In this document: piece by piece, positions 12,533-25,230 of the stretch
Position numbering within the stretch: position 1 is the stretch's first letter
How the letters are laid out: every line of letters begins with the position of its first letter
NCBI GenBank assembly: GCA_051294375.1
Contig: CM119266.1
Span: 15,403,859-15,467,858, forward strand
Reading direction: 5' to 3'
DNA length: 64,000 nt
Source of the DNA: Paraspadella gotoi
Taxonomy: Eukaryota > Chaetognatha
Notes under the pieces: model-generated
Database searches by the model: none
The model's input: only the letters and a program-made list of their open reading frames with translations
What the model was told of the DNA's origin: nothing
Program-made: the position numbers and the translations under genes

Positions 12533-14171
12533 GCCACGACGACATTTTTTTTTATCGACGCGGCGGGAGGGGGCGGGAATATCGCAAGCGACAACGGGAA
12601 CCGACGCATGATAAACGCCACGAGGAGAATTCACGCGTACGCGATTACACGGACTCTATTGTTCGTCGCATAAAATGCGAGCGAGCGCGAGGATTCGTCC
12701 GCGTCAGACCTCGACATTCGATTAAGCAGTCACGAAAGTAGAAGGCGCCCGCCCACGTGATTGTGATGACGATTGCGTAACGAAGCGAGCGAGAGGAAAA
12801 GAGTTCACTCGGATTTTTCTTCTTTGCCGTTTTCTAATCTGATCTAGATGGCGCGGCGCTCCTTCTTTTTCTTGCACGCATTTTCCTCTTCGGATCCAAG
12901 TTGGCTAATTTTACCTTTTAGTCTTGCGAATCTGGAGAAGCAAAAAAAAAATCCTAAATTTGGACATCTATATTCTAACATTTCATTTTAAAGCCAATCT
13001 CCACCATAACATTAAACATTTAAGATAAACAAAATTTGATAAATTCAGTTATAGTTGATTTTTAACTGCTGAGATTTTTATTTCTCTTCTACTAAAAAAA
13101 AAATTTGGAAGAAAAGAAAGGAAGTAAGAAAGAGAGAATGTTGGCATGGTGACAATATCACCATAAAAATGTCCCTGGAGATTCCCGATTCTTTCTCTTA
13201 GAGAGCAAAGAGATAAAAAGAGGGTTGTTTAAAAAAAAAAAAAAGAAGAAAAGACAAAAAACTTGAAAAAAGCAGAAAAAGGAGGATTATAGAATAAGAA
13301 GATAAATTTAGTTTAATGAATTCATATCTATATAAATATAACCGAAACCGTCCCAAAATGCTAAAGAGTTAATCGACCTGTTTCAAAAAATTTAAAAACT
13401 ATAAGAATGTCCGTTCTCCATTAAGCCCCGGGATGTGAGGTTAAGGCAACTTGATACATCAATTTTGTTCCAAAGCCGGGGGCTTCCATCGGATCACCAC
13501 TAAAACTGAATGTTTCGCTTGTCGCTTCTTCTTCGTCGCTGGAGAGAGAGAGGATTTCGAATTAAGACTGAGAGAGAGAGAGATCAACTGTTGGCTAGAA
13601 ACAATATCGACGTCCAGACTGAGCCGCCTGATTTAAAAAAAATAAATGATTATACTAGTTCAGTTTACTCGAGTGGTAAAGGAAATTTTGGTTTCTTTCA
13701 GCAGTTGTTTTTAGATTCAAGTAAAAATTGTATTAGTGTTTTCACCTTCAATTTTTTAAGTTACAAATAATTCATTACTCATTCAAAAAATTCCCTATTT
13801 GAATATGTTTATTACTTTCGAATGTAAAATAAATTCCTTAAATCCACCAATGAAATTCCAGAAAAATATTTAGATTACTATAATATAAAGGCTTAACATT
13901 TTTAGAACCAAATTAACGCTGACCCGTGTTTTTGAACCGGAAAGAAATATCGGGTGTCTTGTTTTCGTTTGATCTTGCACCACGAACGCGACCAAAGTCT
14001 CGGCTTTAACGAAGACGCATTCTTGCGGCATCGATTTTCGATTCGCAGCCGCAAATTCACCTCAAGGACGAAGAAAGCGATAGATGGAACTGATGAAAAC
14101 GACCCGTTTCAAGGAGAGGGTAATGAAACGTAGATCCCGAAGCAATAAGTCAACGTGACAGCAGAAACTGT

Positions 14172-14262
<91 letters not shown>
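14172..14262. repeat. (GA)n microsatellite
   Basis: Almost pure GA dinucleotide tract of about 90 bases. Confidence 0.95.
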
Positions 14263-14265
<3 letters not shown>

Positions 14266-15239
14266 GTTCCAAACGGCGGAGAAAAATTAATGTGAGATAG
14301 GGAGGGGGAAAAATAGTCCGTGTATGGAAAAATTAGAATTACGTAAAACAGATGTCAGTGTTTGAGCGAATTTAATTAATCAAAAAGGAAAAAGGATTTT
14401 TTTCTTCTTTTGAGACAAAGAAAGTTATAATGTGGCAAAAAAAAAGTCTGCGGTTAAAGAAGGAAAATTCATGAAATTAACTTTTCGATTTTTCCTCCGA
14501 GGCAAATAAACTCATGTTCATTTTCTTTCTCTTCTCATTATCAGCTGTTGCTTGGTGAATTTTGAGCGATTCTTTGTAATCTTTCCACCTTCGTTACAAC
14601 GCGTTGTTCCAGAAGCTTTGTTATTACGTTGGAAAGGAAAAGGAAGTGAAATATGCAAATGAGTAAAGAAATCCTACACTTCGAATTAAAGAACCATAAA
14701 AAAAGTCTTTTAAGGAACATAAACCATCGTGAAAGAAAAGGAAAAGTCGAACGAGGAAAGAAAAAAAAAAGAAAGTTTTTATTGGAGTTCCCGTATCCAT
14801 TGAGCCTTTTCATGATTTAATTACCTCCCCTCGCGTTTTCAGAGATTTCGGAGATAGTAATCTCGTTTTCGCTCCCAACTTCTGTATTGGGAAGATATTT
14901 TGTTTATATTTCGGTTAAGAAAGTGACAACATTTGTAGCTAAACCTTTACTTTGTTCAGATTATGAAAATGTTTTATAAAATAAATGTGACCAAATTTTC
15001 GTTTTATATCGTCCCTCACGTGATTTATCTAATAACGGAAATATAATTTTCGGCCAATAAATTTCCTCCGGCCGACAAGACGTCTTCCTCAAAGTAGGAA
15101 GGAAGAGGAATTGGTCTAATTGCCTTATCTTCTTGTTTCGACTCTCTTTCCGAATTTCCCCTCTTTACTTTCTCCCTTACCACGTTCTCCTTTTTTTAAA
15201 CCCTCCCGTCTCTCACGTTACGCCTATTCGGTCCCGTTC

Positions 15240-15577
15240 GCTCATTGGCTGTGAGAATCTCGATGTAGTTCTCCTCGTTGATTGGCGGAATAAAACGTTA
15301 CGACCCATGACGTTGTCGACCCAAAAACGAGACGGCTCATTGCGAAAATTACAGCGAGTTCGCTCCTCATTGGCGAAACTGTTCCGCCAGGCGTATGCTT
15401 GTACGACGACCGTCCGGCGATTGGACGATTTTGCCCGAAATGCCTCGTCATCGGTCGGAGCCTCGACGCTCGAGGGCGCCGGATACTCAATAAGCCGATT
15501 CTCGTTGGTCCGAGGCTCGAGGATCTTCGCCCTGATTGGTCAAAATTGCTGCCCACGCCGTCAACGACCAGGAGAGA
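15240..15577 (+). promoter_or_regulatory. CCAAT-box-rich CpG promoter and possible 5' untranslated exon
   Basis: Five ATTGG motifs (reverse CCAAT, the NF-Y site) lie at 15244, 15281, 15369, 15420 and 15535 in a CpG-rich stretch with TGACGTT-type CRE-like sequence. The stretch ends in a strong donor, AGA|GTGAGTAT (exon end about 15577). A clustered CCAAT promoter followed by a non-coding first exon is a reasonable reading. The next plus-strand coding exon is that of the MAGUK gene at 35338, so this could be its promoter; that link is inference only. A noisy second copy is present at about 18.8-19.2 kb. Confidence 0.4.
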
Positions 15578-15888
15578 GTGAGTATTCTCTCCAACTGTTA
15601 TTCGTGTACTAAGCAAAGGGTGGATATTAAGCTCGCGGATATTTCTGCTCGCGCCAAATCGTTGTTTATTTGGATAAAAATCACGATAAAAAACAGGAAA
15701 AACAAAAATAAAAAAAATTAAAAAACGAAATGTAAAATCGAGAATCGGAAAATAAATTAACCCGACCTAATGAAAAACCTCACGAATCGAAAAGTGAAAA
15801 AACAGATTTCAAGACTCAAATTTATTTCCTCCCTTCATCGGTCTGTACGCCTTGCGTTAATGAGATTACGAGAATGAGAAAAAAAAGT

Positions 15889-15892
<4 letters not shown>

Positions 15893-15974
<82 letters not shown>
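15893..15974. repeat. (GA)n microsatellite
   Basis: GA tract with a single AGCAGA interruption. Confidence 0.95.
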
Positions 15975-15978
<4 letters not shown>

Positions 15979-16930
15979 TAGTTTTCACTTTTTGACAAAT
16001 TTCATCGTCTTTTTTTAAACGTTCGATCGTTTGACCTTAAAACTACTACTTTCTTCTTTTGGTTGTCTTCCTCGAGACCTAGACTGGAAGGAACCGTCGT
16101 CTGCTGTTATCGTTGTCTCTCCCCTAATTGTTCCTGCCCCGGACATTCCAAATCTTGTCAGTGAGAGTCTTTACGAGCCAATCAAAGGAGAGATGAGGAT
16201 GCAGAGAAAGAAGAGAGAGAGAGAGAGAGAGAGCAAAAAAACCTGTTCGGTGAGTCTTCGATTCGCCTTACCTACGCGAAGACAACTTTAATTCTCTCGT
16301 GCAGACGAATTAGAGATTTTTTCTCTCTTTTTTTTTCAGTTCAAAAAAATGCTGCTCTCGTGATTCATCCCTTCATTCTCCCGTCTCCCCTTCGAACAGC
16401 AATTGCATTGTGCTAAACGACAACTACGACCACAATAACTTTAAAAAAAAAAAATCCCACAAAAAAACCTCATCCTTTCGACGCGGCGAAACTAGAATTT
16501 TTTTTCCCCGGAGAAACAGCAAAACTGACAACACGGATTTAAGATCGTCGCCCGTTGGCCACAGAGAAAAAAAAAACAAAAAAAAACAGGTAATAAAAAA
16601 AAAATTGCGTGACGTTTGTATTATCGTAAAATTAGGCGAAATGTACGTAAAATTTAATAAGCGTTATACTTCATCACATCCTAATCGTTGATTGTCTGAT
16701 TGGTACATTCTCTGGTGAATGATTGGCTAAACTGTTCAAGTAAAGGCCGCCGGGAAGATGATAGTAGACCGATAAGCTTCGACTCTGTTTTTACTTTTCA
16801 ACCGGACTACATCAAAGATGAGAATGAACTCTAATCTAAACGGTGCCTCATTTGTTTTTTATCTTCGTCGGATTTTTTTTTTAATGGCGTTTTTTACTAT
16901 CTCTTTATTTTTTGGGATTTCTCCATTTTT

Positions 16931-16955
16931 NNNNNNNNNNNNNNNNNNNNNNNNN
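16931..16955. other. Assembly gap (25 N)
   Basis: Twenty-five N bases. Sequence on either side is found contiguous at 20730-20750, so the gap probably holds no missing sequence. Confidence 0.99.
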
Positions 16956-17139
16956 CATTTTCCGTTAGTATTTTTCACCAATTGTTTCTCTTATGATGCG
17001 ATATAAAAGTTGATACGAAAAAAAAGCTCTATTTTACTCTAGGTTATCTTCTCCGGCTCTGGGAAATAGAATATATGCATGAATTATATGAAATAAGTTG
17101 CTTTTACTTCCCTTTACCAATTTAACGCTCTCTCTCTCT

Positions 17140-17231
<92 letters not shown>

Positions 17232-17692
17232 TCAATCTGGGTCATAACCCAGAAGTACTTGGTCAAAGACTTTGACGCGACTATCTTACGACATTTCTCT
17301 CTCGACTTCCGTTCACCTCCCAGCTGGGCTTCCCTGATTTTTTCCTCGTTCTTCGCATTCCAGGTTCACGCTTTGTCAAGCCTATGAGAGACGTGAACTT
17401 CTCTGGCTTCTCTCTTTCTCTCTCCGTTCTTCTCTACCTCTCTCTCTCTCTCTTCTCTTCTCTCTCTATCTACCTATCTCCTTTGTCTCTTTTCTTTTTT
17501 CTGTTTCTTTCTTTCTCTTTCGCGTCTCTCCTTCTTCTCTCTCTCGTCTCTTCTCTCTCTCTACTCCTCTCTCTCTCATCTCTCTCTCTCTTCTCTCTCT
17601 CTTCCTCTCTCTCCACTCCCTCCCTATCTCCTTTTCTCTTTTTCTTTTTTTCTGTTTCTTTTCTATCTTTTCTGTTTCTTTCTTTCTCTTCC

Positions 17693-17746
<54 letters not shown>

Positions 17747-18402
17747 CTCTCTCTCCTTGGCGTTTGCCTTCAACAATGGCGTCCTATGGCGCGGGAATGT
17801 TTTCGTCGGCGGCGTTATGAGCACATTAATGACTCGTGAAGGAAAATGACTTGCGTCGCCTAAGAAAGCGAAACGTGAGAGAGAAAAGAAAGCAAAGAAA
17901 CCAGAGCGTGCGACAAGGCGCAACTTTTCTCTGCCGCTGTGGACCCGACTGCCTGTGGTTGTTGTTGCCTTTCCTTCCTCGGACGCCCCTCTGGCGTTGT
18001 TTGCTTGTTTTCGTCGACATGCTATCAGATAGCCATTGAAAAGTTGGATTTTTAAAAAAGAAAGTTTTTTGAGGCGCGATCCGTACCTGACGGAGTGAAT
18101 GGCACTGAACTCCAAGGAATCGCAACGGACGGCAAGGACAGACCGTTCGAACTGACGGACGGACGGCGCTTCGCCATATTCTAAGGAAAATGCCGTTTGG
18201 TTTTTTTCTCTTTTCCCACGCACGACAATAACGTCCAAGTGTTTTCGCCCATTTGATCGGCGTAGTCGTCGCCACACGACAAAGATCTTCTCTTTTTTTT
18301 TTCACGTGTCGAAGCCATGAGAGACGTGAACTTCTCTGAGCTTCTCTCTTTCTCTCTCCGTCTCTCTACCTCTCTCTCTCTCTTTCTCTTTCTCTCTCTA
18401 TC
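16956..18402. repeat. Block B, copy adjoining both gaps
   Basis: Matches 20740 to about 22040. The first few hundred bases are essentially identical, while the later part has extra bases relative to the second copy. Near 18301-18402 it loops back to a further copy of its own ATGAGAGACGTGAACTTCTC segment (also at 17384 and 21168) before the second gap. Confidence 0.8.
17130..17755. repeat. (CT)n tract and long CT-rich region
   Basis: A pure CT tract (17130-17228) and, after about 150 bases of unique sequence, a 370-base imperfect CTCT/TTTCTC region. The Ser/Leu-rich ORF across it is low complexity. Confidence 0.9.
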
Positions 18403-18427
18403 NNNNNNNNNNNNNNNNNNNNNNNNN
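18403..18427. other. Assembly gap (25 N)
   Basis: Second 25-base N run, inside CT-rich sequence on the left and followed by the start of noisy block A'. Confidence 0.99.
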
Positions 18428-20739
18428 TATATTTCCGGTATTAAAGAAAGTTGACAACATTTTGTAGGCTAAACCTTTAACTTTTGTTCAGAATTTAATG
18501 AAAAGCATGTTTTAATAAAATAAATGTGACCAGAAAATTTTTCGTTTATTCGTCCCTCACTGATTTATCTAATAACGGAGAAACTATATTATTCTCGGTC
18601 CAATAAAATTTCCTCCGGCCGACGCGAGACGTCTTCCCTCAAAGTAGGAAGGAGAGGAAATGGTTCTAATCTGCCCTATCTTCTTGTTTCGACTTCTCTT
18701 TCCGTAATTTCCCCTTCTCTTTAATTTCTTCCCTTACCTGACGTTCTCCTTCTTTTTAAACCCTCACCGTCTCTCACGTTTACGCTAATTAGTCCCGTGT
18801 CGCCCTTCATTGGCTGTGAGAATTCTCGAATGATAGTTCTCCTCGGTCTTGATTGGCGAAATAAACAACGTTTACGACGCACATGACGTTGTCCCGAACC
18901 CAAAAACGAGGACGGCTCTCATTGCGGAAAATACAGCGAAGCTTCGCCCTCATTGGCCGAAACTGTTCCGCCAAGTGGCTAGTATGACTTGTACGCGACC
19001 CGTTCCAGAGCGCATTGGCACGATTTGCCCGACAATGCCCTCGTCATACGGGTCGGACCTCGACGCTGAGGGGCGCGCGGCATGCGCGACTCAATAAGCC
19101 GATTCTCGTTGGGTCCGAGCGCTCGAGATCTTTCGCCGCTGATTTGGTCAAAATTGCTGCCCACGCCGCTCAACGACCAGGGAGAGATGATGAGTATATT
19201 CTCTCCAAGACCCACTGTATTTTGTACTTAACGCAAAAGGCGCTGGAAAGTGGGAATAATACTACAACGAGACTATATCATTCGGTTATTGAATATTTCT
19301 GCTCGCGCCAAATCGCTTGTCTGTATCATTTGGAAGGATGATAAAAATCACGATAAAAACAAGAAAAACAAAAATAAAAACAATAACAAAAAAACGAAAT
19401 GTAAAATCGGAGGCAATGGAACCCCTGGTATATAATAAAATTATAACCGACTCCATGCCTAAATAAGAAACCCTCACAATTCGGAAAAATGAAAAGAAAT
19501 AAGAAAAAACAGATTTTCGAAGCACTCAATTTATTTCCCTCCTTCCATCTGATGGCTGTACCGTGTCGCGTGGTCTCCATGGTCTTTGGGCGTTAAATGA
19601 GATTACGAGAATGAGAAAAAAAGTTGGGGTTGAGACAAATTGTGAGAGAGGAGAGAGAGAGAGAGATAGAGAGATGGGAAGAGAAGGAGAGAGTCGAGAG
19701 AGAGGAGAGAGGAAGAGAGAGAGAATGTAAGTTTTCACTTTTTGGACAATATTTCATCGTCCTTTTTTTTAAACGTGTCGGATCGTTCTTTGACCTTCTT
19801 TTAAACTACTATCTTTCTTCTTTTGGTTGGGTCTCCTCGAGGAGAGGAGAGAGAAGACTCGAGAGAGAGGGAGAGATGAGAGAGAGAGGTAGAGAGCAGA
19901 TGAGGAGAGGGAGAGAGAAGAGAAGAGGGGAGGAAGGAGAGACAAAAAACCTGTTCGGTGGAGTCTTTCGATTCCGCCTTACCTACGCGAAGACAACTTT
20001 CCTTTAATTTCTCTCGTGCAGACGAAAAATTAGAGAGATTTCTCTTTCTTTTTCAGTTTTTCAAAAAAATGACTGCTCTGCTCTCGTGATTCATTCCCTC
20101 ATCTCTCCCGTCTCCCCTATTCGAAACAGGCAATTGCATTAGTGCTAAACGACAACTACGATCCACAATTAACTTTTATTAAAAAAAAAAAGATCCCACA
20201 AAAAAAAACCTTCTCCTTCGACGCGGAGCCGCCGCGAGAAACTAAAATTTTTTTTCCCGAGAGCCGGAGAAGAAACAGCAACTGAGCAACACGGATCATT
20301 TAAGATCGTCTCGCCCGTGGCCACAGAGAAAAAAAAAACACCAAAAAAAAAAAAAAACAGGGCGGCTAATAAAAAAAAAAATTTTCGTTGACAGTTTGTA
20401 TTATCGTTAAAATTAGTCGCGAAATAGTACGTACAAATTTAATAAGCGTCTATACCTTCATCACATCCTAATCGTTGATTGTCTGATTGGTACATTCTCT
20501 GGTTTGAACTGATTGGCCTAAACTGTTCAAGTAAATGGCCGCCTGGCGAAGGATGATAGCTAGACCTGATAAGCTTTCGACTCTGTTTTTACTTTTCCAA
20601 ACCGGATCTACATCAAAGATGCAGACATGAACTCTAAACTCTAAAACGGTCTGCCTCATTTGTTTTTTATCTTCGTCGGATTTTTTTTTTAATTGGCGTT
20701 TCTTTACTATCTCTTTATTTTTGGGATTTCTCCATTTTT
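18428..20739. repeat. Block A', error-rich second copy
   Basis: Direct copy of 14903-16930 with insertions scattered throughout, for example GTAGGCTAAACC for GTAGCTAAACC and GACGCGAGACGTC for GACAAGACGTC. The pattern, mostly small insertions and homopolymer changes, looks like unpolished long-read sequence. All ORFs here are unreliable. Confidence 0.85.
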
Positions 20740-20923
20740 CATTTTCCGTTAGTATTTTTCACCAATTGTTTCTCTTATGATGCGATATAAAAGTTGATAC
20801 GAAAAAAAAGCTCTATTTTACTCTAGGTTATCTTCTCCGGCTCTGGGAAATAGAATATATGCATGAATTATATGAAATAAGTTGCTTTTACTTCCCTTTA
20901 CCAATTTAACGCTCTCTCTCTCT

Positions 20924-21015
<92 letters not shown>

Positions 21016-21503
21016 TCAATCTGGGTCATAACCCAGAAGTACTTGGTCAAAGACTTTGACGCGACTATCTTACGACATTTCTCTCTCGACTTCCGTTCAC
21101 CTCCCAGCTGGGCTTCCCTGATTTTTTCCTCGTTCTTCGCATTCCAGGTTCACGCTTTGTCAAGCCTATGAGAGACGTGAACTTCTCTGGCTTCTCTCTT
21201 TCTCTCTCCGTTCTTCTCTACCTCTCTCTCTCTCTCTTCTCTTCTCTCTCTATCTACCTATCTCCTTTGTCTCTTTTCTTTTTTCTGTTTCTTTCTTTCT
21301 CTTTCGCGTCTCTCTCTCTCTCTATCTCTCTTGCTCTCTCTGCTAGCTCCTACTGCATCTCTCTGCTCTCTCTCTCTTCGGTCTCTCTCTCTCTCTCTCT
21401 CACCTCCCTCCGCCTATCTCCTTTGGTCTCTTTTTCTTTTTTCTGTTATCTTTCTATCTTTTCTGTTTCTTTCTTTCTTCTCTTCTACGTTTCTCTTACT
21501 TCT

Positions 21504-21553
<50 letters not shown>

Positions 21554-22040
21554 TGGCGTTTGCCTTCAACAATGGCGTCCTTGGCGGGGAATGTTCGTCG
21601 GCGGGTTATGAGACATTTAATGACTCGTTGAAGGAAAGACTGCGTCGCCTAAGAAAGGAAACGTGAGAGAGAAAAGAAAGAAAGAAACCAGAGCGTGCGA
21701 AAGGCGCAACTTCTCTGCGCGTGACCGACTGCTGTGGTTGTTGTTGTCCTTTCCTTCCTCGGACGCCCTCTGGTTGTTTGCTTGTTTCGTCGACATGCGA
21801 CGATAGCATTGAAAGAGTGGATTTTTAAAAAAAGTTTTGGAGGCGGACGTACTGAGGGAGTGAATGGACTGAACTAAGGAATCGAACGGACGGAAGGACA
21901 GACCGTCGGACTGACGGACGGACGGCGTCGATATTCTAAGAAAATGCGTTGGTTTTTTCTTTCGCGACGACAATAACGTCCAAGTGGTTTTCCGCCCATT
22001 TTGATCGGCGTAGTCGTCGCCAACGACCAAAGTCGAATCC
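20740..22040. repeat. Block B', second copy of block B
   Basis: Continues without a gap from block A'. Contains CT tracts at 20911-21012 and about 21500-21551. The tail carries GGACGGACGG-type short repeats (about 21885-21925). No gene is recognised. Confidence 0.8.
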
Positions 22041-22532
22041 CATGAAAAGAAAATAATATCTTTCCGGTTTTTCTTTGACGTTAGCGATTCTCCGCCCCCC
22101 ACAATCACGACCCCCGCTCCCTGTCAAAGAATTTGGGGCAATCCACGAGAAAAGTGGAACAATCGAATATCGTTATTCAGAAAATAATGATGTTGTGAGC
22201 GGCATTGCAGAAAGAGAGAGAGAGAGAGAAAAGAGAGAAGGAGGGGGAAGAAAGATAGAGAGAAAGTGAGAGACTAAGTCAAGGGCGAGGTCGTACCAGA
22301 AACATTCGCGACGAAAGAAATCAGATTTTTTTCATCCGTCCTCTCTCTCTCTCTCTCTCTCTTCTCTCTATCTCTCTCTCTCTCCTCTCTCTCTCCTCGA
22401 TGATCCGATTTCGTCTACAGAAAATAGAAAAGAAAACAGAACGAGTCGAAAGGATCACATAAGAAAGAGAATCACGGTTGACCTCCAAAGCACTCATTTT
22501 TTCCCTTCTTTTTCCCTTTTTCTCTCAACCCC

Positions 22533-22534
<2 letters not shown>

Positions 22535-22613
<79 letters not shown>
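22535..22613. repeat. (CT)n microsatellite
   Basis: Pure CT tract of about 78 bases; a shorter one lies at 22342-22395. Confidence 0.95.
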
Positions 22614-22617
<4 letters not shown>

Positions 22618-24027
22618 GTCTTTATCGTGCTCGTTTTTTTTTTTATTTTTTTGTTCTGATTTCTTTCACTCAGTGACTCTCTCTATATATCTCTCCCTCC
22701 CATCCGCCGGAATAGCCTGGCTTAAAATGCTATTTTGTGGGAATTATATGGGGGAATGGTCGCTTTATCCTGATTGATTCTTAGAGAACGACGATAACGT
22801 TTGTTCGTTTGTATTAAAAACTTTCGACGGGGAGAAATGCGTCCGTTTTTAAAAAAATAAATGAGGCTAATCTTAACCCGATTAAGTCAAAACACCTGCG
22901 ATTACTATAAAACGAGAAAAAAAAAACAACGGCTTTTCAGTTATATGGAACAACCGCGCGGATACAAGTGGAAAATTTCTTCTTTTTTGTGTGTATGTAT
23001 GAAAGTGACGTGTGTGGAAACCTCAAAAGGCTGAAAAAAGGAGGTTGACGGTTAGTTTGAATATTCAAAAACTGGCGATGAAAAAAAGGGAAGGAGCCCC
23101 GGTTACAATAACCTTTACCAGGTTCTCCTTTGGGAATTTCTCTCTTTATATAATCTCTCTCTCTTTCTTTCTCTTTCTTTCTGCGTGCCAATCAAACCGT
23201 TTACTTTTTTTCAAAAAAGTTAAAACGTCTCAGAGAAAGACTTAGTAGTTAGTACGGTAATCCGCTTCGAGGTAAAATATATTTTGAGTAAACTTCTATA
23301 AAACTAATTAATCTAACGGTTTTTTTCCCGGTCGCTGCGAATTTAAGCTAGAAAGAGGCAATAAAGCAAAGGACTCGGTAATGAGCAATTGAGAATTCTG
23401 CGAGACATTCATCTCTTTCTGCTTCACCCTCTACTCTCACACTCCGCTCCCTTTCTACCCTCTATCTTTCCACATTCTCTCGACATTTTTCATTATACTT
23501 TCTATCTCTTCCTCCTCATTATCTCTATCATCACTCCTTCGCCTTCATCACTTCCTCTCCTCACTTTTTCCCATTACATCCTTCCCTACATCAATTCTTC
23601 TTTTTCCCCTTTGCTCTAAACCAGCTCTTCGCCATTTTATCCCCAGCGCTTCTCTTCCGCGTTTTCACTCTAGAGAGTTCCCTCCCGTCTCTTGCGGATC
23701 CCTCGTCCAAAAAAAAACCTTTCGCTTTCTATTTTCTTTATTTCTGTACTTTCTGTCTCTCTTTCTGTCCTCATTTTTCTCATCTTCCGCTCGCTTGTCA
23801 TTTCTATCACTCTTCCGTTCTCTTCTCATCCTCCCCTTTTTCAATTCCCGACTCTTATTCTTTGTCTCTTCCCCTTTTTTCCATCAGCTTCTGGTAATTG
23901 CATTGCGAAGCTTCTTGTATTCTTCGTCCCTTTAATTCCTCCTTCCTCTTCACATTTTCCTCTATTTTCATTTTCTTCTCCCTTTTAGACGTAATTCTAG
24001 GCTAGCTTGCTTGCTTTCTTTTTTCTC

Positions 24028-24029
<2 letters not shown>

Positions 24030-24066
<37 letters not shown>

Positions 24067-24075
24067 TCTCTCTCT

Positions 24076-24163
<88 letters not shown>
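24030..24163. repeat. (CT)n microsatellite
   Basis: CT tract with regular TCTTCTC and CTCCTC interruptions. Confidence 0.95.
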
Positions 24164-24167
<4 letters not shown>

Positions 24168-25036
24168 ACCTCTCCCTCTCCACTCTTCTCTCCATTCCAT
24201 TCCTTCCGCGTGAATAAAATCCCTATAAACATTTTATCCGCTGGCGACGGGAGCTTTTATTTTCGATTCGGCGCCTTTGAATTTAACCATCGATAGTTAT
24301 CCATCGACCGATTTCCTGTTCGACGCTCAACGTTCCAATTTTCCTCTTTTTCTCCGCGAATTATTTAATTTTTTTCCCTCTTTTCTCGTCGGACGCCTGC
24401 TTCACATTCATCATCGCCCGTTCGCCTTCCGCGCATTTTCCTCACCGACTCTCTCGCTATTTATTTGCTAGTTGCCACTCGTCTTTCGCTTTCTTTGCCA
24501 CAATCCTCTTTTCACCAAATGCGTTGTTTTTGTTGACATTCTCTCCGCTCGCCTTATCCTTCCTTTCCGCGCTATCGGTTCCATTTCGAATGGAGTCAAA
24601 CTCCCAGTGACACCGTTCATCCCATCCTTTCGCGTCATAAAGGGGAAATAGCGCGTCGTTGCCACCGTTTGCCAAACATTTGTCGGTAACGTGATCCGCC
24701 GGCGTCGCTACCGTCGAGTAGCGTGCACAGAGGCACCTATCGGGGACTCTATACACGATGTTATCCGTTTCTACCGATAACGTCGCAAATTTCATCGTCA
24801 TTTACGCTAGATTTTACTCCACATCTTGGACGACGCCGCGAATATCGTCTCTCATCGACACCGCCATTTTTATCGGGCGCCGTCGTCGTTGCTGGCTCCA
24901 TTTGCGTCGCACTCGATTCTCGACTTCACCGAATTACTTGATCGCGGCGTCATTGACGCCGATTTTCTTTCAACACTGATATCCGTCAAGTCGCCGAGCT
25001 GTTCTTCCTTTTTTCTCTGCTTTGTGCTCCCTTTTG

Positions 25037-25230
25037 ACGCCACACTGTTATCCCGCTTTTCACGGTGCTGTTCTCACTCTAATCAAGGCGCTGTTCTCAC
25101 TCTTCTCACGGCGCTGTTCTCCTTCTATTCGCGGTGCGGTTATCCTTCTATTCGCGGCGCTGTTCTCCTTCCATTCGCGGTGCTGTTATCCTACTTTTCA
25201 CGGCGCTGCTCTCTATCTTTTCGCGCGCTG
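25037..25230. repeat. 23-bp minisatellite, about eight copies
   Basis: The core CGG(C/T)GCTGTT(C/A)TC recurs exactly every 23 bases, at 25063, 25086, 25109, 25132, 25155, 25178 and 25201, with a degenerate unit near 25040. Units differ by a few substitutions. As 23 is not a multiple of three, the ORFs through it shift register each unit and are unlikely to be protein repeats. Confidence 0.85.

Larger units (their letters stand above)
14903..16930. repeat. Block A, clean copy of a gap-bounded duplication
   Basis: This block is repeated at 18428-20739 in the same orientation, where the second copy carries frequent one- to few-base insertions and deletions. It ends at an N gap at CTCCATTTTT; the matching point in the second copy reads straight through into CATTTTCCGTTAG, the sequence found immediately after the gap here. 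This is best read as an assembly artefact rather than a biological duplication. Confidence 0.85.

Noticed and set aside
15133-15616. 159- and 124-codon ORFs on opposite strands
   Set aside because: They lie in the CpG-rich, CCAAT-rich stretch, have no recognisable family, and are broken by indels in the second copy.
24457-24801. 114-codon cysteine-containing minus-strand ORF
   Set aside because: No signal peptide, no splice partner and no family recognised; overlapping ORFs of similar length on the other strand.
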